A program made the position numbers and the translations under genes. A stretch of DNA of 5,231 nt, taken from NCBI GenBank assembly GCA_031270615.1, contig JAISXE010000214.1, positions 1 through 5,231 of the forward strand. Direction: 5' to 3'. This document shows, piece by piece, positions 1 through 5,190 of the stretch. The notes below the pieces were generated by a model. The model had not been told where the DNA came from. It did no database searches and was given only the letters and a program-made list of their open reading frames with translations. Source of the DNA: Spirochaetia bacterium (GTDB taxonomy: Bacteria; Spirochaetota; Spirochaetia; DTKZ01). Within the stretch, counting starts at the first letter, position 1, and every line of letters starts with the position of its first letter.

Positions 1-22
1 GCGGCCCATCCCGGTCTGCCAT
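1..22 (-). CDS. Possible 5' end of a further downstream gene (cut by window edge)
   Basis: The rlmN stop codon (TGA, 24-22) shares its A with an ATG at 22-20, a TGATG stop-start overlap of the kind used in coupled operons. Read from this ATG, the seven complete codons in the window (MADRDGP) are open. There is no convincing Shine-Dalgarno sequence before it, and a second ATG at 9-7 follows a GGG. The piece is too short to identify. It may simply be chance sequence after rlmN, but no terminator is visible either, so the operon may continue past the window. Confidence 0.2.
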
Positions 23-1050
23 CAGCCCGATTGCCAGCCGCCGCCCAGTTGCCCGCAGGCGCCGCCTATCTTCCGGCCGCGGCGGTAGCGGCGCACGGCG
101 GGTATGCCCACGCGCTGGAGTTCCTCATAGTAAAGCTGGACAGCCGCCTCCGCCGGTTCCCGGAAGTCAAGCCCGGGCGCGGGGTTCCAGGGTATCAGGT
201 TGACGATGGCGTCAAGCCCAGCCAGATAGTGCCGCAGTTTGCGGATGTCTTCCCTGCCGTCGTTTATCCCCTTCAAAAGCACGATCTCGACGGTCAGGCG
301 TTTTCCCGTCTTTTCCCGGTGGTAGACAAGCGCCCTTTTCAGCTCCTCAAGGCCCCACCTGAGCGCGACCGGCATAAGGGCCTTCCGCTTCTGTTCATCG
401 GCGCTTACCAGGGACACCGCCATGCCCAGGGCGGGACCCTCATCGGCGAGGCTCAGGATGCCCGGCACGACGCCGCAGGTGGAAACCGTCATGCGGCGCG
501 GGCTTATGGCAAGGCCGCGGGGGTGGGTAAAAACCGATATGCTTTTCCGCACGGCCTCCAGGTTTTCCAGGGGCTCGCCCATGCCCATAAAGACGATGTT
601 GTTGACAGGGCCCCAGGCGCGGGACAGGTGGTGGAACTGCTCCACGATCTCCGCCGCGTCAAGATTGCGATGCAGCCCAAGCGTCCCTGTTTTGCAGAAG
701 ACGCAGCCCATCGCGCAGCCGGCCTGGGTGGAGAGGCAGGCGGTTTTCCGGCCCGTGTCGGTCTGCAAAAGCACGCACTCAATAGAGGCCGCGCCCCCCC
801 CTCCCCCGGCGGCGAGGCGCAGCTTTACCGTGCCGTCCGGGTCCTGAAGCGTCTGTGCCACCTCTGTCGCGAACAGGGGAATTTCCGAGGCGATTTTGCC
901 GCGCAGGGATGCGGGCAGGTCCGTCATGGAAGCGGGGTCCAGGCCGCGTTTGTGCAGGCCTTCAAATATCTGCCGGCCGCGGTAGGCTTTTTCAAGGCCG
1001 ATCCTGGAGGATATTTCCTCTGGAAGGCAGCCGTAAAGGGAAAAACTCAT
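22..1050 (-). CDS. rlmN: Dual-specificity RNA methyltransferase RlmN (23S rRNA A2503 / tRNA A37 C2-methyltransferase)
   Basis: Radical-SAM enzyme that methylates C2 of adenosine 2503 in 23S rRNA and, in well-studied bacteria, A37 of some tRNAs; cytoplasmic. Numbered from the start chosen here (342 aa, usual for the family), the [4Fe-4S] cysteines are C112, C116 and C119 in CAMGCVFC. MGMGEP at 155-160 is the SAM-contacting glycine motif, and NLIPWNP at 284-290 is family-typical. The two catalytic cysteines are present: C105 (seven residues before the cluster, like E. coli C118) and C332 in GGACGQL (like E. coli C355, which carries the methyl). The start at 1050 has AAGGGA just upstream, 8 nt after the TPR stop. 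An in-frame ATG at 1095 adds 15 residues without homology, overlaps the TPR gene by 37 nt and lacks a ribosome site. Odd points are a Gly-rich insert (81-86), SLVS where most have SLHA, and KIGGACGQ instead of DIDAACGQ. Cfr is an unlikely alternative. Confidence 0.95.
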   Translation of the reverse strand: MSFSLYGCLPEEISSRIGLEKAYRGRQIFEGLHKRGLDPASMTDLPASLRGKIASEIPLFATEVAQTLQDPDGTVKLRLAAGGGGGAASIECVLLQTDTGRKTACLSTQAGCAMGCVFCKTGTLGLHRNLDAAEIVEQFHHLSRAWGPVNNIVFMGMGEPLENLEAVRKSISVFTHPRGLAISPRRMTVSTCGVVPGILSLADEGPALGMAVSLVSADEQKRKALMPVALRWGLEELKRALVYHREKTGKRLTVEIVLLKGINDGREDIRKLRHYLAGLDAIVNLIPWNPAPGLDFREPAEAAVQLYYEELQRVGIPAVRRYRRGRKIGGACGQLGGGWQSG

Positions 1051-1053
1051 GGG

Positions 1054-1061
1054 TCCCTTCA
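1054..1061 (-). promoter_or_regulatory. Ribosome binding site of rlmN overlapping the TPR gene stop
   Basis: On the minus strand the sequence reads TGAAGGGACCC then ATG. The TGA is the stop of the TPR gene, and AAGGGA begins on its last base. This favours the rlmN start at 1050 over 1095 and suggests that ribosomes ending the TPR gene re-initiate on rlmN. The spacing of about 3-4 nt is on the short side. Confidence 0.55.
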
Positions 1062-2255
1062 GCGCGGGGCTTTGTGGAATGTGTCGGGGCCGCATCCCGC
1101 GCCCGCGCGCTGCCTGCCCTTCGCGCGCAGGGCCAGAAAACCCGCGGCCTTTTGGGGCTGCCCAAGTCTCGTATGGCAGTCGGCGATCTCGGTATAGATG
1201 CGGGAATTTTTAAAACCGCTTTTAAGAAGAACCTCCAAGGAAGTAAGGGCCTCGGCGTATCTTCCCTGCTCCTTGTTGATAAGGGCAAGCCCCATCACCG
1301 CGTAGGCGTCGTATTCTATGTTGAGGGCTTTTTCGTACAGGGTGCGGGCCTCCTCGAATTTGCCCATGGCGCGGCATTCCTCCCCCGCGCGGGTCAGGAT
1401 AACCTTGTTTGAAGGATCGCGGGCAAGAATCTTGTTCCAGTATTCAAAAGCCTGTTCGTGCATTTCCATGCCCCGGTAACAGTCGGCCATGCCGAAAAGC
1501 GCGTAAAAATTATCAGGAACAATTGCCAGGGCTTTTCGGAAAACATCGATGCCGCTTGGGAAATTCTTCATTTTTCTGTGGCAGTTTCCCACGGAGGTAA
1601 GCACCCGTATGTCTATCTCCCCCGGGCCGCAGGCGTCTATCATGCGCTCCCAGTAAAACAGGGCCTTGTCGTACTCCTTGAAGTCGTAATGCAGATGGCC
1701 CAGGCCGATAAGGGCGTAGGGGTTGTTTTCCTCCATGGCCAGCACCTGCTGGTAAATCGCCCGCGATTTTTGCAGGTTCCGCACCTTCCGGTAAATATCG
1801 GCGATGCGGGTCAAAACAGTCACGTTTTTATTGTCGTGGCGCAGATAGTGTTCCCAGATTTCGATGGCCTTGTGGTAATTTTTGAAAGCCTTGTAGCAGT
1901 CGGCAAGACCGAAGAGGGCATAGTTGTTCCCCGGATGGTGTTTCAGGCAGGCATCGTAGTATTGTATCGCCGCGGCGAAATCGGCCTTCTTGCGGGACAC
2001 ATCCCCCATGCCCACAAGGGCGTAATTGTTGTCGGCATCGAATTCCAGGATTTTCTTGAAACACTCCTCGGCGGCGGAAATCTGGTTCTCTTTCAAATAG
2101 AGGTATCCCTTTTGGGAGAACCCCGCTATTTCCGGCCTCTCGTTTTTCGCGCCCTGATCTTCCCTGTCGGCTTCCTGCGCGGAATATTCCGGCAGAGTCA
2201 TCTCCGCATCCCGGCTGTCTTCAAAAATATCACGAGTCTCTAACGAATCAGTCAT
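1059..2255 (-). CDS. Tetratricopeptide-repeat protein with paired-TPR super-repeat, function unknown
   Basis: A 398-aa protein made almost wholly of TPR helical hairpins, a fold that binds other proteins; the partner is unknown. Residues 1-42 are acidic and look disordered (SLETRDIFEDSRDAE, then EYSAQEADREDQ). About nine to ten 34-residue repeats follow, at roughly 44-77, 78-111, 112-145, 146-179, 180-213, 216-249, 250-283, 284-316, 317-349 and a partial one at 350-378. From the third on, two types alternate. One has YALxG...DCY with a Trp in helix B (EIWEHY, FYWERM, EYWNKI); the other has VLTR/VLTS and no Trp. The tail (379-398) is basic and Gly/Arg-rich. No signal peptide or membrane segment is seen, so it is probably cytoplasmic. 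The start has AGGT five bases upstream and lies 16 nt after the small TPR-like gene. It resembles TPR proteins common in spirochaetes; I cannot assign a role. Confidence 0.9.
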   Translation of the reverse strand: MTDSLETRDIFEDSRDAEMTLPEYSAQEADREDQGAKNERPEIAGFSQKGYLYLKENQISAAEECFKKILEFDADNNYALVGMGDVSRKKADFAAAIQYYDACLKHHPGNNYALFGLADCYKAFKNYHKAIEIWEHYLRHDNKNVTVLTRIADIYRKVRNLQKSRAIYQQVLAMEENNPYALIGLGHLHYDFKEYDKALFYWERMIDACGPGEIDIRVLTSVGNCHRKMKNFPSGIDVFRKALAIVPDNFYALFGMADCYRGMEMHEQAFEYWNKILARDPSNKVILTRAGEECRAMGKFEEARTLYEKALNIEYDAYAVMGLALINKEQGRYAEALTSLEVLLKSGFKNSRIYTEIADCHTRLGQPQKAAGFLALRAKGRQRAGAGCGPDTFHKAPR

Positions 2256-2271
2256 TTTTTACCTGCCTGTG

Positions 2272-2616
2272 TTATGCCTTTGGTGCCTCTTCATGTAACC
2301 ATTCCCGGACAACAAATACCATTTTTTCTATAAGCTCGCCGCTTCGTTTTTTTTCTTTCCCCAGCCAGTACATCCGAAAGGCTTCCAGAAATTCCTTGTT
2401 TTTGAGGTAATGGTCCCCCATCCGTATAAGGCCGTCGCCGTAACCGGCCGTCATGTAAACCCGTTTCGCCGCCACAAAATTCCCGCTGTTGAAAAACTCG
2501 TTTCCCCGGCGGACAAGCGCCGCCCTGTCCCTGCCGGAAAGACTGGGATTCTGATCGCTCGTGCGGAAAAGGAATCCCGCCTTGGACATTTTCCTGAACA
2601 CCTCTTCGTGGGACAT
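2272..2616 (-). CDS. Small TPR-like helical protein, function unknown
   Basis: A 114-aa protein that I do not recognise as a characterised family. Residues 1-30 are polar (MSHEEVFRKM...FLFRTSDQNPSLS). Two TPR-like helix pairs follow: about 32-57 (AALVRRGNEFFNSGNFVAAKRVY) and 60-86 (GDGLIRMGDHYLKNKEFLEAFRMYW), then a final helix at 93-110. The glycine/alanine and tyrosine spacing (RGNEFFNSGNFVAA, MGDHYLKNKEFLEA) is the TPR pattern. There is no signal peptide or membrane segment. It begins 11 nt after hisB and ends 16 nt before the large TPR gene, so the two TPR proteins are very likely co-translated and may act together. The start is uncertain: the ATG at 2616 has only a weak GAAGAC upstream, while an in-frame ATG at 2589 has GAGGTG nine bases upstream and would give 105 aa. 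I kept the longer form because it sits close to hisB. Confidence 0.8.
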   Translation of the reverse strand: MSHEEVFRKMSKAGFLFRTSDQNPSLSGRDRAALVRRGNEFFNSGNFVAAKRVYMTAGYGDGLIRMGDHYLKNKEFLEAFRMYWLGKEKKRSGELIEKMVFVVREWLHEEAPKA

Positions 2617-2627
2617 CGCTTTGTCTT

Positions 2628-3224
2628 CTACAGCGCTCCTTTCGTTGACATATCTTCCCGGTTTCCGCCCCGGGGCGCGTAGGCCGCGCTCAGGGCCTTC
2701 CCGAAGGCCTTGAACAGCGCCTCGGCCATGTGGTGGCTGTTGTCACCGTAGCGGCACAGAAGATGCGCGTTGATGCGGGACCTCTGGACAAAAGCGGAAA
2801 AAAATTCCTTAAAAAGCGCCACAGGGAAATTCCCGCAGGACTCCTGGGGGAACCTCGCCTGGTACACAAGGCAGGGCCGCTCGGCCGCATCGATAACGGC
2901 CTCCGCCAAAGCGTCGTCCATCGGAATCACGGCATGGCCGAAACGCCCGACCGCCCCGTTTTGTTCCAGAAGCCTGTGGAAGGCATCGCCCAGGACAAGC
3001 CCCGTATCCTCCACCAGATGGTGATAATCAACGGCTATATCGCCCCGGGCCTTGATGGAAAGCGCGAAACCGCCGTGGAAGGCCATAGCCGTAAGCATGT
3101 GGTCGAAAAAAGGCAGGCCGGTGTCAATAAGCACATCCTCCCGGCCCTTTGCGCGCTGCGCAAAGGAAAGGGAAACAGTGGTTTCCGCCGTGGTACGCGA
3201 AAGAGTAATAGGTTCTTCGTTCAT
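2628..3224 (-). CDS. hisB: Imidazoleglycerol-phosphate dehydratase (monofunctional HisB)
   Basis: Catalyses step 6 of histidine synthesis, imidazole-glycerol phosphate to imidazole-acetol phosphate; a cytoplasmic Mn-dependent enzyme that normally forms 24-mers. The 198 aa match the monofunctional dehydratase, and the histidinol-phosphatase domain of the E. coli fusion is absent. The fold's two halves each bring a metal-binding His-His-x-x-E motif: DYHHLVED at 66-73 and NSHHMAEA at 162-169. Further family features are GLPFFDHML (36-44) with H42, H50 in AFHGG, RFGHAVIPMDDALAEA (94-109) and FKAFGKAL (171-178). The start is ATG at 3224 with a strong GGAGGAG five bases upstream, and this ATG overlaps the hisG stop as ATGA. 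The C-terminal tail after APRGG (184-187) is short and variable. No key residue appears to be missing. Confidence 0.97.
   Translation of the reverse strand: MNEEPITLSRTTAETTVSLSFAQRAKGREDVLIDTGLPFFDHMLTAMAFHGGFALSIKARGDIAVDYHHLVEDTGLVLGDAFHRLLEQNGAVGRFGHAVIPMDDALAEAVIDAAERPCLVYQARFPQESCGNFPVALFKEFFSAFVQRSRINAHLLCRYGDNSHHMAEALFKAFGKALSAAYAPRGGNREDMSTKGAL
3146..3166. repeat. Perfect 9-bp inverted repeat inside hisB
   Basis: CCTTTGCGC at 3146-3154 and GCGCAAAGG at 3158-3166 are perfect reverse complements around a 3-base loop. The hairpin lies 58-78 nt inside hisB and encodes roughly residues 20-26 (SFAQRAK). It has no U run, so it is not a terminator. It may be an incidental product of GC-rich codons. 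Confidence 0.5.
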
Positions 3225-3871
3225 GCGCGCTCCTCCAAGTCCGCCCCCCGCAAAAAACTGACAAAATCGTTCACCTTTTTGTAGTGTACCTTATAATAGG
3301 CGGGGTTGGCAATCAGTTTTACCTTCGTATTTTCCAATTCCTCAACGATCTTCAAGCCGTTGGCTTTCAGCGTGGAACCCGTCTCCACCAAGTCAACGAT
3401 ATAGGGTGCCAGGCCCAAAACCGGCGCAAGCTCCACCGAACCATGCAGCTTGATGATCTCCACCGGGATGCCCCGGCTGTTGAAAAAGTCCCGCGTGAAA
3501 ACCGGGAATTTCGTGGCCACCTTCAGCCGCCTCGGCGCCGCGTCATGTTCGTGGTCCTCGCGCGCGGCAAGGCACATCCGGGTGGCGCCGAAGGAAAACT
3601 CAAGAAGATCGAAAAAAACGCCGCCCGCCTCGTACAGCACATCGCTCCCGCAAATGCCCAGGCCCGCGATCCCGTGGCTGACATACACTGGCAGGTCGGA
3701 ATTCTTGACAATGAAAATCCGCAGCATGCCCCGCTCGTCGGCGGCTATCAGCTCGCGGCCCGCAGGAGGCACGCGAAGCCCCCTCTCCGCGAAATGCTCC
3801 AGCGTCCGCTCAAAAAGCCGCCCCTTGGGAAGGGCCAGGCTGAGGGGGGATTCGCCGCTCACAGCGCTCAC
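3221..3871 (-). CDS. hisG: ATP phosphoribosyltransferase, short-form catalytic subunit (HisG-S)
   Basis: Condenses ATP with PRPP to N1-(5-phosphoribosyl)-ATP, the first committed step of histidine synthesis. The 216 aa are the short form, which lacks the C-terminal regulatory domain of long HisG and works only in a hetero-octamer with HisZ, encoded just upstream. Motifs seen: LALPKGRL (12-19), the central SDLPVYVSHGIAGLGICGSD (58-77) and VATKFP (118-123). The PRPP-binding signature is at 147-168, with DLVETGSTL at 160-168. ELAPVLGLAPYIVD is the family pattern, with Pro-Tyr where Asp-Ala is commoner. The start is a GTG at 3871, sharing GTGA with the hisZ stop, with AAGGA eight bases upstream. 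A second in-frame GTG at 3862 sits in a repeated GTGAGC and could also serve. The gene ends in an ATGA overlap with hisB. Confidence 0.97.
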   Translation of the reverse strand: MSAVSGESPLSLALPKGRLFERTLEHFAERGLRVPPAGRELIAADERGMLRIFIVKNSDLPVYVSHGIAGLGICGSDVLYEAGGVFFDLLEFSFGATRMCLAAREDHEHDAAPRRLKVATKFPVFTRDFFNSRGIPVEIIKLHGSVELAPVLGLAPYIVDLVETGSTLKANGLKIVEELENTKVKLIANPAYYKVHYKKVNDFVSFLRGADLEERA

Positions 3872-4980
3872 AGGGGGTTTCCTTTTATAATGGCGGGAAC
3901 CCCCGACCTGCGTTTCTCCTCGGCGGCGCGAAACGCCTCCGCGAAGGTCCTCCCCCCGGCGGATTCGACGCCCCCCCGTTTCGGGCAGCCGCCCAGGGAG
4001 CTTTCGATCTTACTGAGCATAAGGGAAAAACCCACCGAAGGCGCGTCAAAACCGAAACGGGCAAGCAGCCTGTCGTACCTGCCGCCGGAGGCGAAAGCCG
4101 AGTCTATGCCCTCCTTGTAGGCCTGGAACACGATGCCCGTGTAGTAGCTCTGGCTCGCCGTTTCCGACAAGTCCAGGCGGAACAGGCCGCCCGCCCCCAG
4201 ATCCTCTAGTTGGCCCCACAGAAGCCCCACATAGTCCAGGGCTTTCTCCATATCGCGGTCTATATATCCGCGCGCCCTCCCCTCCGCCGCAAGCTCCCCA
4301 AGGCCCGCGGCATCGCCTATATACAAAAAAAGCCTTACCAGAAAACCGGCCTCCCCCCCCTCGCGGCCCGAACGGAAAAGAACCTCCCTCAGGGCCGCGG
4401 CGTCCCGCAGGGAAACCGCGGCGGAAGCCTCGCCCGCCAGCGCCTCCCGCGCGCCGGAAAAAACCGCGCCCAAAAACTCCCGCGAACCCAAATGGATGCG
4501 GTAATCCTCCAGGCCCGCCGTTTGCAGGCATCCCACCAGAAGCATAAGCGCCTCAAGATCCGCAAAAGCCCCGCCCTGGCCGATAAGCTCCGCGCCAACC
4601 TGGTAAAACTCGTTACGGGAAATATCCTCCGTGTCCTCGTGGCGCAGGATGGTATCCGCATAGGAAACGCGCAAAGGCAAATCGCGGTTTTCCAGCCGGC
4701 CAAGCTGCTTCGCCAGAAAAAGCGTCACATCCGGGCGAAGCATCAGAAGGTCCCCCTCCCTGTCAACAAGCCGGTAAATCTTTTCCGCGGCGGCCCTCCC
4801 CAAAAAAGGCTGGTAAATATCGTAAAAATCAAAAACGGGAGTCTGCACCGGCACATACCCCCAGGAAACAAAAAGCCTCTTGAGCGCCTGCACCGTTTCC
4901 TCATGTTCCAGCGCCTCCTCAAGATAAAACCCCTCCCGCCCCTGGGGAAGCTGGAGGAAGGCTCTGCTGTTCGGGTTCAT
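3868..4980 (-). CDS. hisZ: ATP phosphoribosyltransferase regulatory subunit HisZ
   Basis: HisZ is a histidyl-tRNA-synthetase-like protein with no synthetase activity. It pairs with short HisG, is needed for its activity and mediates histidine feedback. Numbered from the ATG at 4980 (370 aa, usual for HisZ): LPQGREGFYLEEA (11-23), LMLRPDVT (79-86) and a class II motif-2-like stretch, SYADTILRHEDTEDISRNEF (106-125). These are followed by SYYTGIVFQAY (278-288) and the motif-3-like ASGGRYDRLLARFG (297-310). Where HisRS has its catalytic Arg in RGLDYY, this protein reads ASQSYY (Ala275), and no anticodon-binding domain follows, so it is HisZ and not hisS. The start at 4980 has no Shine-Dalgarno sequence, but a promoter immediately upstream would start the RNA on this ATG. 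A GTG at 5001 would add seven residues, yet it lies between the -35 and -10 boxes. A G8 tract lies at 4353-4360. Confidence 0.95.
   Translation of the reverse strand: MNPNSRAFLQLPQGREGFYLEEALEHEETVQALKRLFVSWGYVPVQTPVFDFYDIYQPFLGRAAAEKIYRLVDREGDLLMLRPDVTLFLAKQLGRLENRDLPLRVSYADTILRHEDTEDISRNEFYQVGAELIGQGGAFADLEALMLLVGCLQTAGLEDYRIHLGSREFLGAVFSGAREALAGEASAAVSLRDAAALREVLFRSGREGGEAGFLVRLFLYIGDAAGLGELAAEGRARGYIDRDMEKALDYVGLLWGQLEDLGAGGLFRLDLSETASQSYYTGIVFQAYKEGIDSAFASGGRYDRLLARFGFDAPSVGFSLMLSKIESSLGGCPKRGGVESAGGRTFAEAFRAAEEKRRSGVPAIIKGNPL
3878..3884 (-). promoter_or_regulatory. Ribosome binding site of hisG inside the hisZ 3' end
   Basis: AAGGAAA on the minus strand, with AAGGA ending eight bases before the GTG at 3871. 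It supports this GTG, and not the in-frame GTG nine bases later, as the hisG start. It lies within the last codons of hisZ, consistent with coupled translation. Confidence 0.6.
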
Positions 4981-4986
4981 ACAGCC

Positions 4987-5015
4987 ATCATACCAAGCCA
5001 CAGGGCTTTATTCAA
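4987..5015 (-). promoter_or_regulatory. Sigma70-type promoter for the hisZ operon
   Basis: On the minus strand: -35 TTGAAT (5015-5010, four of six consensus bases), a spacer of exactly 17 bp, and -10 TATGAT (4992-4987, five of six). Six bases separate the -10 from the hisZ ATG, so a start point seven bases downstream falls on the A of that ATG. It is the only strong promoter I could find; none of the internal junctions shows one. Inferred from sequence only. Confidence 0.65.
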
Positions 5016-5018
5016 GGA

Positions 5019-5048
5019 GGGCAATTTTTGCCATAGCAAAAATTGCCC
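5019..5048. repeat. Perfect 13-bp inverted repeat abutting the hisZ promoter
   Basis: GGGCAATTTTTGC (5019-5031) and GCAAAAATTGCCC (5036-5048) are perfect reverse complements around CATA. The dyad ends three bases upstream of the -35 box and is centred near -53 from the predicted start point. No T run follows it on either strand, so it is not a typical intrinsic terminator, though it could still act as a 3' hairpin of an upstream transcript. It could also be an operator or part of the hairpin cluster to its right. Confidence 0.75.
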
Positions 5049-5069
5049 GCGGAAATTGCGGGGCTGGTC

Positions 5070-5091
5070 GCAATCCTGGAGACAGGATTGC
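5070..5091. repeat. Perfect 9-bp inverted repeat with GAGA loop
   Basis: GCAATCCTG (5070-5078) pairs with CAGGATTGC (5083-5091) around GAGA. In plus-strand RNA the loop would be a GNRA-type tetraloop closed by G-C, a very stable fold. ATCCTGGA (5073-5080) recurs as a direct repeat at 5105-5112. No function can be read from this. Confidence 0.7.
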
Positions 5092-5170
5092 TGCTCGCCC
5101 ATGCATCCTGGAAAATCGCGTGATAGCCCACAGGGTTCTCCCGGTTATGCGGCAACCTGCCTGAATGCAG

Positions 5171-5190
5171 CGCGATTGCCTGCAATCGCG
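5171..5190. repeat. Perfect 8-bp inverted repeat
   Basis: CGCGATTG (5171-5178) pairs with CAATCGCG (5183-5190) around CCTG. It shares the GATTGC/GCAATC core with the hairpin at 5070-5091. A tandem CGCGGT doublet (5187-5198) overlaps its right arm. Confidence 0.65.

Noticed and set aside
31..1197. 388-codon open frame on the plus strand opposite rlmN
   Set aside because: It is antisense to a clearly identified rlmN, contains no recognisable motifs, and is the kind of long open frame that GC-rich codon bias creates on the opposite strand.
1458..2243. 261-codon plus-strand open frame opposite the TPR gene
   Set aside because: Its sequence is a mirror of the TPR repeats (recurrent GVVV and HGQ-like segments) and not an independent protein; the minus-strand reading has a clear TPR pattern.
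3284..4120. 278-codon plus-strand open frame opposite hisG/hisZ
   Set aside because: It is antisense to two certain genes and crosses their junction, with no domain signal.
3868..4980. Histidyl-tRNA synthetase (hisS)
   Set aside because: The catalytic Arg of the RGLDYY motif is absent (ASQSYY) and there is no C-terminal anticodon-binding domain. The neighbour is short-form hisG, which needs HisZ.
5019..5048. Rho-independent terminator
   Set aside because: The stem is strong, but no T run follows on either strand; kept as an inverted repeat of unknown role.
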